A DNA stretch of 64,000 nt from contig CAWDBV010000006.1 of assembly GCA_963800705.1 (NCBI GenBank), positions 1-64,000 of the forward strand, written 5' to 3'. The stretch is from CAWDBV01 sp963800705. GTDB taxonomy: Bacteria > Actinomycetota > Thermoleophilia > Solirubrobacterales > 70-9. Below are positions 41,595 through 50,200 of this stretch, one piece after another; the first letter of the stretch is position 1, and each line of letters starts with the position of its first letter. The position numbers and the translations under genes were made by a program. The notes below the pieces were generated by a model. The model worked only from the letters and a program-made list of their open reading frames with translations. It was not told the origin of the DNA and ran no database searches.

Positions 41595-42953
41595 CTAGCT
41601 GCCGCTCACCGTCATTTCGCCGACCAGCAGCGGCGCGGTCTTGACCGAGCCGCCGAATGGGACCCAGCGCGGCTCGCTGCCGACCGCGCCCACCGCCGCC
41701 AGCATCGAGACCAGGTCGCTCGCGATCGTGAACTCGCGCAGCGGCTCGGCGAGCTCGCCGCCGCGGATCTCTCGCCCGGTCGCGCCGACCGAGAACGTGC
41801 CCGAGACCGGATTGACGCCGGAATGGAGCCCGGCGACCTCGGTGACGAAGACTCCGTCGCCGGCTTCAGCGAGCAGCCCGTCAAGGTCCAGCGACCCGGG
41901 CTCGACGATCAGGTTCGACGTCCCGACGCTCGGCGGCGAGCGGTAGGAGCCGCGCTCGGCGTTGCCGGTCGACTCGGCCCCGCCGCGCCGCGCCGTGTAG
42001 GAGTCGTAGAGGTAGGAGCGCAGGCTGCCGTCCTCGATCAGCGCGGTGCGGCGGCGCGGGGTGCCTTCGCCGTCGAACGGCGTCGTGCCGAGGCCTTCGG
42101 GGTCGGTCCCGTCGTCGGCGAGAACGAGTTTCTCGGAAGCCAGCGACTCGCCGAGCTTGTCGGCGAACGGCGAGCGGCCGCGCTGCACCGCCTCGGCGGA
42201 GAGCATCCCGCCGATGAACGAGGCGAAGCTGGCGGCGACGGTCTCGTCGAGCACGACGGGGCAGGCGCGCGATTCCGGCTTGCCGGCGCCGAGCATGGCG
42301 ACGGCCCGCTCGGCGGCCTCGCGGCCGATCGCGTCCGGATCGAGGCCGGCCGGGCCGCGCCCGACCTGGAAGCCGAGCCCGGTCTGGCGCGCCGAAGCCT
42401 CTCCGGCGAGCGCCTGAAGGTAGGCATAGGCCTGCGAGGCCCTGAACCCCGACGAGACCCCCTTCGAGGATGCGATCGCCGCGCTCGCGTCGGCATCGAC
42501 GTAGACGGCCACCTCGACCGCCGCGACCTGCGAATCGAAGTCGAGCGCCGCCTTCTCGACTCTCTTGGCGAGCTCGACCGCGTCGGCCGGGTCCCACTCG
42601 GCCACGCTCGGGTCGAGCAGCCCCGGTATCTCCGGCGGCTCGCCCGCCGGCTCGGGCGCCGCGGAGTGCTCGTCGGGATCGGCGACCTTGGCCGCCTCGG
42701 CGGCCGCGGCGGCGACCTCGCGCAGGCCGCCGGACTCGAGGTCGGTCCCGAACGCGTAGCCCGCGGAGCCGTCGACCCAGGCACGCACGCCGATCCCGCC
42801 CTCGGTCGCCGAGGTCAGGCTCTCGACCTCGCCTCCGTGGACGCGGACCTCGCGGCTGGTCGTGCTCTCGGCCCAGCCCTCCGCGTCGGTCGCGCCGGCG
42901 CCGAGCGCGGCCTCGACCGCGTCCCTGGCCGCTTCTTGGAGCGGCTTCGCCAT
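41595..42953 (-). CDS. tldE: TldE/PmbA-family protein (inactive partner of TldD)
   Basis: 452 residues. It matches the modulator-of-gyrase fold: VRVHGGEVESLTSATEGGIGVRAW near the N-terminus, SFIGGMLSAEAVQRGRSPFADKLG in the middle and VTEVAGLHSGVNPVSGTFSVGATG near the C-terminus. TldE lacks the HExxxH of TldD and pairs with it in a heterodimeric metalloprotease that trims unfolded peptides and some ribosomally made natural products. It lies 35 bases downstream of tldD. Confidence 0.92.
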   Translation of the reverse strand: MAKPLQEAARDAVEAALGAGATDAEGWAESTTSREVRVHGGEVESLTSATEGGIGVRAWVDGSAGYAFGTDLESGGLREVAAAAAEAAKVADPDEHSAAPEPAGEPPEIPGLLDPSVAEWDPADAVELAKRVEKAALDFDSQVAAVEVAVYVDADASAAIASSKGVSSGFRASQAYAYLQALAGEASARQTGLGFQVGRGPAGLDPDAIGREAAERAVAMLGAGKPESRACPVVLDETVAASFASFIGGMLSAEAVQRGRSPFADKLGESLASEKLVLADDGTDPEGLGTTPFDGEGTPRRRTALIEDGSLRSYLYDSYTARRGGAESTGNAERGSYRSPPSVGTSNLIVEPGSLDLDGLLAEAGDGVFVTEVAGLHSGVNPVSGTFSVGATGREIRGGELAEPLREFTIASDLVSMLAAVGAVGSEPRWVPFGGSVKTAPLLVGEMTVSGS

Positions 42954-42988
42954 TTATCGCATCTCCTCCGCTACGCGTCCGGGGATGC

Positions 42989-44382
42989 TCACGTCGCCGT
43001 ACCGCCGACGGTCAGCTCGCGGATCCGGACGTGGCCCTGGCCGGTCCCGACCGGGACGCTCTGCCCGGACTTGCCGCAGAAGCCGGTCTTCATCTCGAAG
43101 TCGGAGGCGACGGCGTCGATCGCGGCCAGCGCTGTCAGGCAGTTGCCGATCAGGGTGGCGCCCCGGCACGGCTTGGTCACCTTGCCGCCCTCGATCAGGT
43201 AGCCCTCCGAGACGCCGAAGACGAAGTCCCCCGAGGCCGGTTCGACCTGGCCGCCACCGAAGGAGACCGCGTAGAAGCCGTTGTCGACCTCGGAGATCAG
43301 ATCCTCGGGGTCGGCGTCGCCGGGCTCGATGTAGGTGTTGGTCATCCGCGGCACCGGCAGATGGCGGAAGCTCTCGCGGCGCCCGTTGCCGGTCGGCGCG
43401 GCGTCGTCGCGTCGGGCGCGCAGCAGGTCGTAGAGGTAGGAGGTGACCTTCCCTCCCTCGATCACCGGCGTCTTCTGGCACGGGGTGCCCTCGTCGTCGA
43501 TCGCGCCGCTCCCCCACTCCCCCGTCATCTCGCCGTCGTCGAAGGCGGTCAGCAGCGGGTCGGCGACCTCCTGTCCGAGCTTGCCGGCGTAGACGCTCGC
43601 ACCCTTCTGGATGTGGTCGGCCTCGAGGCCGTGGCCGGTCATCTCGTGGAAGAGAACACCCCCGAAACCGCCGCCGACGACCACCGGCATCGAGCCGGAG
43701 GGCGCCTGGTCCGCGTCGAGCAGCGTCAGCGCCTTCTCGGCGGCGAGCTCAGCGACGCGCCCCGGATCGTCGTCGAGGAGCTCGAAGCCCTGCAGCCTGC
43801 CGCGGGTCTCGAAGCCGGTCTCGACCGTGCCGTTCCGCCGCGCCACCGCCTGCGCCCCGAGCCGCACCCGGGTGCGGTCGTCGTGGGCCCATGAAACCGT
43901 CGGAGTTGGTGACCTCGACCTTGCGCCGGCCCTCGCTGTAGGAGGACTGGAACTGGTCGATCTCGTCCCCCGTCGCCCGCGCGCGCTGGTCGAGCTCGCG
44001 CAGCAGCTCGGCCTTGCGCTCGGCGGGGACGTCCTCGGGCCGCTTCTCGACGGCGCCCGGCTCGGGCTGCTCGATCGCCTTCAGCGCCGCGACCTCCGAG
44101 CGGCCGCCGTCGAGGGCCGAGGCCGCGGCCTCGGCGGCGCGCGATCAGGTCGGGCTCGGCGAGGCCGTCGACGTGGGCGAAGTAGGTGACGCCGTCGCTG
44201 ACGACCCGCACGCCGGCGCCCTTCTCCTCTCCTCCCTGCGGGTGCTCGATCCGGGACTCGTCGATCGAGAGGCCGAAGGCGCGGCGGTGCTCGCAGAAGA
44301 GCTCGGCGAGCTCGCCGCCGCGCTCGAGCGCCCGGGCCAGCACGCTCTCGGCGAGCCCGGGATCGACGAGGCCATCGCTCAC
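42989..44382 (-). pseudogene. tldD: TldD-family metalloprotease, two frameshifts as sequenced
   Basis: The GTG at 44382 begins SDGLVDPGLAESVL; frame breaks near 44147 (extra C or G in a GC run) and near 43890 (extra G after TTCATG) split the gene. With both bases removed it gives 463 residues, the normal TldD length, including VTNSDGFMAHDDRTRVRLG across the second break. The intact C-terminal part has the zinc motif FHEMTGHGLEADH (HExxxH) and ends IRELTVGGTAT. It is the catalytic partner of TldE. Both shifts look like sequencing errors. Confidence 0.88.
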
Positions 44383-44630
44383 TCGGCGCTCGCCCGCTTC
44401 TGCTGGCGGCGCCTGGCGCGCGGCGGCCCCGCGGCTTCGACGAGGTGTGCCGCGGCGAGAAAGAGGGCGCGCCCGTTGTCGGTCTCGGCGGCGTGGGCGG
44501 CGCTGCGGCCGCCCGGGTAGTAGACGCGCGCGAACGGCTTTCTCTCCTGGCGCCGGCGGCGCAGATAGGCCGCGGCCTCGCCGGCGATGTCGGTGACCCT
44601 GTCGCGGAAGCGGTGGGGCTTGGTGGGCAC
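44379..44630 (-). CDS. Small basic protein in the TldD/TldE operon
   Basis: 83 residues from GTG. Basic at both ends (RFRDRVTDIAGEAAAYLRRRR; RARRRQQKRASAE) with a central segment ARVYYPGGRSAAHAAETDNG and a helix RALFLAAAHLVEAAG. No family recognised. Its stop overlaps the tldD start (GTGA) and its start overlaps the roadblock-like gene stop (TAGTG), so all four genes form one transcript. Confidence 0.65.
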   Translation of the reverse strand: MPTKPHRFRDRVTDIAGEAAAYLRRRRQERKPFARVYYPGGRSAAHAAETDNGRALFLAAAHLVEAAGPPRARRRQQKRASAE

Positions 44631-44985
44631 TAGGTCCGTCGCCGTTCATGTCGCGGAGCGCGGCGCGGAGGTCGAAGGTGACGAGCGAGGCGAGCGCGAA
44701 GCGCTCGGTGACCGCGACCGCGACCGACCCGGCGTCGCGGACCATGAACACCTCGCCGTCGCCGGTCGCGATGTGGGCGTGCGAGGCGGGCTCGGCGCCG
44801 GCCGCATCGGCGGCCTCGATCAGCTCCGCACCGGCCTCCCGCCAGCCGCTCTCGTCGGAGCTCGCAGCGAGCAGCTCGCCGGCCCCGTCGAGGATCGCGC
44901 AACCGCGCATCTCCGGCGAAACCTCGCTCAGATAGGCCACCGCGCGCGCGGCTTTCTCGGGCGAGGAGGTGGCGGCATCCGGCAT
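44630..44985 (-). pseudogene. Roadblock/LC7-like protein, one frameshift near its end as sequenced
   Basis: About 118 residues. EVSPEMRGCAILDGAGELLAAS, EVFMVRDAGSVAVAVTERFALASLVTFDLRAALRDMNG follow the alpha/beta Roadblock/LC7 pattern. The frame runs past the expected stop; adding one base in the GG run near 44636 would end it at TAG (44630-44632), overlapping the next GTG. ATG 44985 is used; TTG 45006 is an alternative. Such proteins often act with small GTPases or as scaffolds, but no GTPase is here. Confidence 0.6.
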
Positions 44986-45005
44986 CCCGTCAAAATACCC
45001 GGTCA

Positions 45006-45146
45006 ATGACTCTGGCCCGCGGATCCTGGATCGCGATCGTCGCCATCAGCGCGCTCGCCTGCGTCCTGTTGGCGATCGCCGGCTACACCGGCTACAGCAT
45101 CGTCACCGGCGCGGTCGGGCTCGCCGCAGCGGTCAACCTGCTCTGA
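45006..45146 (+). CDS. 46-residue two-helix membrane protein
   Basis: ATG to TGA frame giving two hydrophobic helices (SWIAIVAISALACVLLAIAG and SIVTGAVGLAAAVNLL) joined by a Tyr/Thr/Gly turn. Third-position GC is very high, as in true genes here. No Shine-Dalgarno is visible, and it starts 21 bases from the divergent roadblock-like gene. Its end overlaps the stop of the convergent cation transporter by 14 bases. Unknown function. Confidence 0.5.
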   Translation: MTLARGSWIAIVAISALACVLLAIAGYTGYSIVTGAVGLAAAVNLL

Positions 45147-46035
45147 ACGGGTCGCCCTCGTCCTCGGCCGGCCCGCGGACTGAGCCCTCGGGCTCGACGT
45201 GGATCAGGACCTCGACCTCGGGCAGCTCGGCCTCGATCGCGTCGCGGAGACGGTGGGCGAGCGAGTGGGCGCGCTCGAGGCTCGTGCCGGAGACGAACTG
45301 GACGTGCATGTCGACGTAGCGGCGACGGCCGGCGGTCCGGGCGCGGAGCTTGTGGTAGCCGGCCATCTCCTCGGGGCGCGCCCTGGCGATCGCCGCCTCG
45401 ATCCGGTCGAGCTCCTCGGGGGGCGGAGACTCGTCGACCAGCACCCGGCCGGAGCGGTAGAGGATCCGGACCCCGGCGACCACGATCGCGACCGCGACCA
45501 GGATCGCGACCACCGCGTCGAGCTGCTCGGCGCCTGTCCACTCGACCAGCAACAGCCCGACCAGCACGCCGCCCGAGGTGTAGGCGTCGGTTCGCAGGTG
45601 AGCGGCGTCGGCGGCGAGCGCGGGCGACTGGTGCCGGCGCGCCTCGCGGTAGAGGTAGGTCGAGACGCCGACGTTGGCGAGCATCGAGAAGGCGACGACC
45701 GCGATCCCGATTCCGAGGCTCTCGACCCCGGCGTCGTCGACGAGATGGCGGGTCGCCTCGAAGATGATCACGCCGGCGCCGACCAGGATCAGCATCCCCT
45801 CGATCGAGGCCGCGAAGCTCTCCAGCTTCTCGTGTCCGTAGTGGTGGTCGGCGTCGGCGGGCTCGTCGGAGCGGCGCACCGACACGAAGGCGATCACCGA
45901 CGCGATCAGGTCGATCGAGGAGTGCAGCGCCTCGCTCAGGATCGCGACCGAGCCGGTGATCGCGGCGGCGGCGAGCTTGAGCGCGATCAGAAGGGAGTTC
46001 GAGGCGATCGAGACCGCCGCGGCGCGCGCCTTCAT
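45133..46035 (-). CDS. Cation diffusion facilitator (CDF) metal exporter
   Basis: 300 residues. Six membrane helices with the CDF metal sites: SEALHSSIDLIAS (helix 2) and HLRTDAYTSGGVLVG (helix 5), plus the His-rich-loop position DHHYGHEKLE. The C-terminal cytoplasmic domain (RRRYVDMHVQFVSG ... VEVLIHVEPEG) is present. It exports Zn2+, Co2+, Fe2+ or similar in exchange for protons. Its ATG overlaps the rdgB stop (ATGA). Confidence 0.95.
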   Translation of the reverse strand: MKARAAAVSIASNSLLIALKLAAAAITGSVAILSEALHSSIDLIASVIAFVSVRRSDEPADADHHYGHEKLESFAASIEGMLILVGAGVIIFEATRHLVDDAGVESLGIGIAVVAFSMLANVGVSTYLYREARRHQSPALAADAAHLRTDAYTSGGVLVGLLLVEWTGAEQLDAVVAILVAVAIVVAGVRILYRSGRVLVDESPPPEELDRIEAAIARARPEEMAGYHKLRARTAGRRRYVDMHVQFVSGTSLERAHSLAHRLRDAIEAELPEVEVLIHVEPEGSVRGPAEDEGDPFRAG

Positions 46036-46625
46036 GAACTCTTCCCGGTCAGATAGTCGGCCAGCTTGCTGGCGGCGCGGCCGCGGTGGCTGATCGCGTG
46101 CTTCTGACCTGGGGTCAGCTCCGCCATCGTGCGTGCGTCGGCGAACTCGTCAGGGACGAACGCCGGGTCGTACCCGAAGCCGCCGCTGCCCCGCGGCTCG
46201 GGCGCCAGCGTCCCCTCGCAGCGACCCTCGAACAGCTGCTCGCCCTCGCCGTCGACCCACGCGAGCGCGCAGACATAGGCGAGGCGCTTGTCCTCGGCGT
46301 TCTTGAGTTCGGAGATCAGCTTGGCGAGGTTCTGCTCGTCGGTCGCCCCCTCGCCGGCATAGCGGGCGGAGAGAACTCCCGGCCGGCCGTCGAGCGCGGA
46401 CGCCTCGATTCCCGAGTCGTCGGCGAGTGCTGGCTGCCCGGTCGCGGTGTGGGCCGCGCGCGCCTTTTCGAGCGCATTCTCGGCGAAGCTCTCGGCGCCT
46501 TCGGGCGGCAGCTCGACCTCGTCGGTGAGCGGCAGAAGTACGAGCCTGGGGAGCGTCTCGCCGAGCTCATCCAGCTTGTGCCTATTGCGGGTCGCCGCCA
46601 CGACCGTCATCGGCACGCCGGCCAT
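46032..46625 (-). CDS. rdgB: Non-canonical purine NTP pyrophosphatase (XTP/dITPase, RdgB/HAM1)
   Basis: 197 residues. VVAATRNRHKLDEL (~8-21), ALADDSGIEASALDGRPGVLSARYAG (~66-91), SGGFGYDPAFVP (~146-157) and KHAISHRGRAASKL (~174-187) are the RdgB motifs. It removes ITP, XTP and dITP. ATG 46625 overlaps the rph stop (TGATG). Confidence 0.96.
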   Translation of the reverse strand: MAGVPMTVVAATRNRHKLDELGETLPRLVLLPLTDEVELPPEGAESFAENALEKARAAHTATGQPALADDSGIEASALDGRPGVLSARYAGEGATDEQNLAKLISELKNAEDKRLAYVCALAWVDGEGEQLFEGRCEGTLAPEPRGSGGFGYDPAFVPDEFADARTMAELTPGQKHAISHRGRAASKLADYLTGKSS

Positions 46626-47359
46626 CAGCCCGGAAGTTCGCCGACCACGCCCCGCTGCGCCTCGCGCAGCTCGGCGATCCCGGCCTCGGCGAGGCCGAGC
46701 AGCTCGTCGAGCGAGGCGCGCGAAAGCGGCGTCCGCTCGGCCGTCGCCTGCACCTCGACCAGCCCCTCGTCGCCGGTCATCACCACGTTGGCGTCGACCT
46801 CGGCGCCCGAGTCCTCCTTGTAGTCGAGGTCGCAGAGCGCCGCTCCGTCGACGATCCCGACACTGACCGCGGCGACCGACTGGTTGAGCGGCATCCGCTC
46901 GATGTCCCCTGCCTCGACCAGGTTCGCGAGCCCGAGCTGAAGGGCCACGAAGCCGCCGGTGATCGCCGCGCAGCGGGTGCCGCCGTCGGCCTGCAGGACG
47001 TCGCAGTCGACGTAGACGCTTCGCTCGCCCATCGCGTCGAAGTCGACGACCCCGCGCAGGGAGCGCCCGATCAGCCGCTGGATCTCGACCCCGCGCCCGT
47101 CCTGGCGGCCCTTGCTGACGTCGCGCGGCTTGCGGTCACCGGTCGAGGCGGGCAGCATCGCGTACTCGGCGGTGACCCAACCGCGGCCCTTGCCTTCCAT
47201 CCAGCCGGGCACGCTCTCGTTCACCGAGGCGGTGCAGATCACCCGCGTCTCCCCAATCGAGATCAGCGCTGAGCCGTCGGCGGTGCGGACGTAGCCGGGC
47301 TCGATCTCCACCGGGCGCAGGTCGGCGGGGTCGCGGTCGTATGAGCGGCCGGCGGGCAT
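46625..47359 (-). CDS. rph: Ribonuclease PH
   Basis: 244 residues. Start RPVEIEPGYVRTADGSALISIGETRVICTA, GRGWVTAEYAMLP, the phosphate/RNA-binding GRQDGRGVEIQRLIGRSLR, VYVDCDVLQADGGTRCAAITG and VDLDYKEDSGAEVDANVVM-type CDLDYKEDSGAEVD are all typical. It trims tRNA 3' ends phosphorolytically. The rph-rdgB-CDF order gives a leftward operon; rph-rdgB is a common pair. Confidence 0.97.
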   Translation of the reverse strand: MPAGRSYDRDPADLRPVEIEPGYVRTADGSALISIGETRVICTASVNESVPGWMEGKGRGWVTAEYAMLPASTGDRKPRDVSKGRQDGRGVEIQRLIGRSLRGVVDFDAMGERSVYVDCDVLQADGGTRCAAITGGFVALQLGLANLVEAGDIERMPLNQSVAAVSVGIVDGAALCDLDYKEDSGAEVDANVVMTGDEGLVEVQATAERTPLSRASLDELLGLAEAGIAELREAQRGVVGELPG

Positions 47360-47395
47360 CGGGGCGCCAGTCTAGGGCGGGCCCGCACAGGGAAA

Positions 47396-47430
47396 CGCCC
47401 GCCGGCCTGAGGATTCCGGGCCGGCGGGCG
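47396..47430. terminator. Strong GC hairpin between rph and the TRG-repeat membrane protein
   Basis: A perfect 12-base stem (CGCCCGCCGGCC at 47396-47407 with its complement 47419-47430) encloses an 11-base loop. On the minus strand it is followed only by UUU, so it is a likely but weak terminator for the leftward kinase/sigma operon. Confidence 0.6.
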
Positions 47431-47459
47431 CAGTCCCACCATGATCTGGCTACGAACGG

Positions 47460-47939
47460 CTACGAACCGCGCGTGGTCCCGCGGGTGCTGTTGGCGCCAC
47501 GGGTCGTGGCTCCGCGGGTGTTCGTGTTCGTGTTGGTGCCGGTGTTCTGGTTCCGGGTACCGGTGTCGGTGGCGGCACCGCGGGTGGTGCCGCGGGTGGT
47601 ATCGGCATCGGCGCGACCGGTCGTGGTGTTGTCGGTGACGTCGTCAGCGTTGCCGGGACCGCTGTTGTCGCCGCCGCCAGGACCGCTGTTGTCGTCGTCA
47701 TCGCCGCCACCGCCGGGACCCGAGTTGCTCGAGAACCTGGCGGCGAAGGCCTGGTCTGCGCCTTGCCCGCTGGCGATCCAGAACAGCGGCACCGAGAGCA
47801 GAACGAGGGCGGCCATGATGATCAACACCGCCCTGCGAGCCGCGGAGGGACGCTCGGCGATCAGCTGGTCGCCGTCCTGCGCGAGCTGCAGGAACGCGCG
47901 GCTCGCCGCTCCTGGCTTGGCGCTATTGGGGACTGACAT
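47460..47939 (-). CDS. Single-pass membrane protein with low-complexity Gly/Asp and Thr/Arg/Gly tail
   Basis: 159 residues. An N-terminal ~36-residue cytoplasmic part (FLQLAQDGDQLIAERPSAARR), one helix (AVLIIMAALVLLSVPLFWIA), then a ~100-residue outside region of GPGGGGDDDDNSGPGGG repeats and a TTRG/NT repeat tail. ATG 47939 with GAGGAG 11 bases upstream is chosen; a GTG at 47951 is possible. It is the third gene after the kinase and the sigma factor, where a membrane anti-sigma-like partner would be expected, but no anti-sigma domain was recognised. Confidence 0.68.
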   Translation of the reverse strand: MSVPNSAKPGAASRAFLQLAQDGDQLIAERPSAARRAVLIIMAALVLLSVPLFWIASGQGADQAFAARFSSNSGPGGGGDDDDNSGPGGGDNSGPGNADDVTDNTTTGRADADTTRGTTRGAATDTGTRNQNTGTNTNTNTRGATTRGANSTRGTTRGS

Positions 47940-48071
47940 TTCGAGACTCACTCCTCATCTCGTCGTTTCGTTCTTCTTGCCTGCGGAGGGGAGCTCCGCA
48001 CCAGTCATTGATCCCCGCGGCGGGCGGAGATCACGCTCGATCGCGAGAAAGTCCGAGTAGTCGGTAGCGGG

Positions 48072-49157
48072 CTAGTCGAGGTCGAGCGTTTCGCCCGAGC
48101 CCGAGCCGCTCGAATCCGAGCCCCCCGAACCGGAGCTGTCCAAGCTGCCGCTGCCTGAGGTGCCCGAGCCCGATGATCCCGATCCACTCGAGCCCGACCC
48201 CGAGGAGCCCGAGCCGCTCGAGCCCGAGCCGGATCCGCCCGAACCCGAGCTGCCGGAGCCTGAGCTACCGGAGCCAGGCGATCCGGAACCCGACGAGCCC
48301 GAGCCCGAGGAGTCCGATCCCGAAGAGCCCGGGCCTGACCGACCGGAACGCTCGCCGCTCCCCGAGCCGTCCTTGCCGGAGGCGGACTCGGCCTGGGCCG
48401 CGTCGCCGCTCGCGGCGTTGTCCCGGACCACCGGCGATACCGCGACCCCGCCTGCAACGGTCCCGGTCACCAGCACCGTTGCGACCGCCTTGGCGGCAAG
48501 TCCGCCCCCGGCGGCACCGGCCGCGACCTCGGCCGTCCGCGTCGGGTCGAGCTGGCCCTCGGCGGCCGAGCGGATCAGCGTCCATGGGGTGAGCGCCGAG
48601 GCGGCGGTGCGGACCGAATCGCGGGCGCGGTGGATGAGCTGGCGCGCGGCGCCCTTGCTGACCTCGAGCTCGGCCGCGATCTCGGCGTGGCTCTTTCCCT
48701 CGAGCTCGCGCAGCAGCAGCGCCCGGCGCTGGTTGTCCGGCAGGCCACCGAGCGCTCCGACCAGGCGCCCGATCCGCTCGCGGCGCTCGTGGGCCTCGGG
48801 TGGCTGCTCGACCCCGTCGACCCGCTCCTCGTCGAGAGCGAGGTCCTCGGGTTGGCGGCGGGCCTGCTTGAGCGCGGCGTTGACTGCGATCTTGTTGAGC
48901 CAGGGACGGACTTTCTCGGGGATACTCTTCCGCCGGCGCAGCGACTGGTGCGCGCTCAGCAGCGCCTGCTGGACAGCGTCCTCGGCGCCGTCGCGCGGCA
49001 GAAGCCGCGAGCAGATCCGCAGCAGGTTGCGGCGGTGGCGCTTGACCAGGGTCTCGAAGGCGCGCTCGTAGCCCGCCGAGGTCAACTCGGCGAGCCGCTC
49101 GTCGCTCTGCAAGCGCAGCAGTGGGGCCAGCCCCGCGTGTCCGCTCATAGCTTCCAT
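48072..49157 (-). CDS. ECF-like sigma factor with C-terminal membrane segment and Ser/Gly repeat tail
   Basis: 361 residues. Sigma region 2 (~30-95: YERAFETLVKRHRRNLLRICSRLL, AEDAVQQALLSAHQSL, VRPWLNKIAVNAAL) and region 4 (~136-180: LPDNQRRALLLRELEGKSHAEIAAELEVS) are clear. A hydrophobic segment follows (~220-244: AVATVLVTGTVAGGVAVSPVV), then about 95 residues of SGSGS-type repeats. ATG 49157 is used; ATG 49148 or TTG 49190 are possible. Sigma factors are normally soluble, so a membrane-tethered form implies release by proteolysis or signalling at the membrane (inference). Stop of the kinase gene is 36 bases upstream. Confidence 0.85.
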   Translation of the reverse strand: MEAMSGHAGLAPLLRLQSDERLAELTSAGYERAFETLVKRHRRNLLRICSRLLPRDGAEDAVQQALLSAHQSLRRRKSIPEKVRPWLNKIAVNAALKQARRQPEDLALDEERVDGVEQPPEAHERRERIGRLVGALGGLPDNQRRALLLRELEGKSHAEIAAELEVSKGAARQLIHRARDSVRTAASALTPWTLIRSAAEGQLDPTRTAEVAAGAAGGGLAAKAVATVLVTGTVAGGVAVSPVVRDNAASGDAAQAESASGKDGSGSGERSGRSGPGSSGSDSSGSGSSGSGSPGSGSSGSGSSGSGGSGSGSSGSGSSGSGSSGSGSSGSGTSGSGSLDSSGSGGSDSSGSGSGETLDLD

Positions 49158-49192
49158 GCCGGGAATTTTCCCAAACCCGGCTCGTCGCAAAC

Positions 49193-50086
49193 TCAGTGCG
49201 TGCGCATGCCGCGGCGGCTGAGCACGAGCTTTGACGGCAGCTCGGCGATCAGCGGCTCGAGCCGCGCAGCCACCTCGGCGGCGCTGGGCCGCTCGCCCGG
49301 CTCGGGCGCGAGCATCTCACCGATCAGCTCGGCCAGCGGCTCGGGGATGTGATCAGGGAGATCGACCGGCGGTTCGACGAGCTGCGGGAAGCGCTTCGCC
49401 TCGTCCTCGTACTCGCGGTCGCCCTTCGGGCGCGGGAACGGCCGCTCGCCCGAAGCGGCATGAAAAACCGTGGCGCCGAGCCCCCAGACATCCGTGCGGG
49501 CGCCGATCCGCCCCGCGTTGCGCTTCGGGGCGCACTGCTCGGGCGCCATGTAGGCATCGGTGCCGACCGGCGTCGCGAGCCGCGACGCGTCCTCGAACGA
49601 GCGCGCGACGCTGAGGTCGATCAGCCGCGGCGGCACGCTCATGATGATGTTGTCCGGCTTCACGTCGAGGTGGGCGAATCCCTCCTGCTCCATGTAGTGG
49701 AGTGCACCGGCGACGTGCAGGGTGAGCGGCAAGAGCTGCTGGAGCGAAAGCGGCCCGCCGTTGCGGATCAGCCGCCGCAGCGAGGGTCCCTCGAGGTGCT
49801 CGAGCAGCAGGTGCGGGTGCTCGCCGTCGGCGACCACGTCGAGCGAGCGCACGATCACCGGGTGCGCGAGCCCCTCGAGCACGTCGGCCTCCTCGCGCAG
49901 ATCGGAGAGCGCGCGGTCGTCGGTGACCTGGTCGGGGCGGATCAGCTTCGCGACCATGATCGCGTGCAGGTGCTCGTCCCAGACCAGCCAGACCTCGTAG
50001 AGGCTGCCGCCGCCGAGGCTCTTGAGCACGGTGCGCCCGGGTGCGATCTCGGCGCCTTGCTCGAATTCCCAGCTCGGCTTGCTCAT
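49193..50086 (-). CDS. Serine/threonine protein kinase (no membrane segment)
   Basis: 297 residues, essentially a bare kinase domain. A glycine-rich loop LKSLGGGSLYEVWLVWD, Lys47 in VAKLIRP, the alpha-C Glu near 65, the catalytic loop HLDVKPDN (139-146, HLD for HRD) and the Mg loop DLS (157-159) instead of DFG; then GTDAYMAPEQC and the late D-x-W-x-L-G. ATG 50086 is used because the preceding codons do not add family sequence. First gene of a leftward operon with the tethered sigma factor. Confidence 0.92.
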   Translation of the reverse strand: MSKPSWEFEQGAEIAPGRTVLKSLGGGSLYEVWLVWDEHLHAIMVAKLIRPDQVTDDRALSDLREEADVLEGLAHPVIVRSLDVVADGEHPHLLLEHLEGPSLRRLIRNGGPLSLQQLLPLTLHVAGALHYMEQEGFAHLDVKPDNIIMSVPPRLIDLSVARSFEDASRLATPVGTDAYMAPEQCAPKRNAGRIGARTDVWGLGATVFHAASGERPFPRPKGDREYEDEAKRFPQLVEPPVDLPDHIPEPLAELIGEMLAPEPGERPSAAEVAARLEPLIAELPSKLVLSRRGMRTH

Positions 50087-50200
50087 CGGGAGCCAGTGTA
50101 AGAGGGCTTTCGGCACGGTCCGGCGCACAGATCGCCGCAATCACGCGTGGAGCGTTGCGCTCCATGCGGCCAGCATCCCGGTCAAACAAAGGAGGTCTCG

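Noticed and set aside
43880..44160. Programmed ribosomal frameshifting in tldD
   Set aside because: No slippery heptamer or downstream structure at either break, and isolated indels also hit unrelated genes.
48100..48350. CRISPR or tandem DNA repeat array
   Set aside because: The GAGCCCGA-type repeats are in frame and encode the Ser/Gly tail of the sigma factor; unit length varies and there are no spacers.
49160..49171. GGGAATTTTCCC near-palindrome upstream of the sigma gene as an autoregulatory site
   Set aside because: Short arms, only one copy and no matching promoter elements; likely chance.
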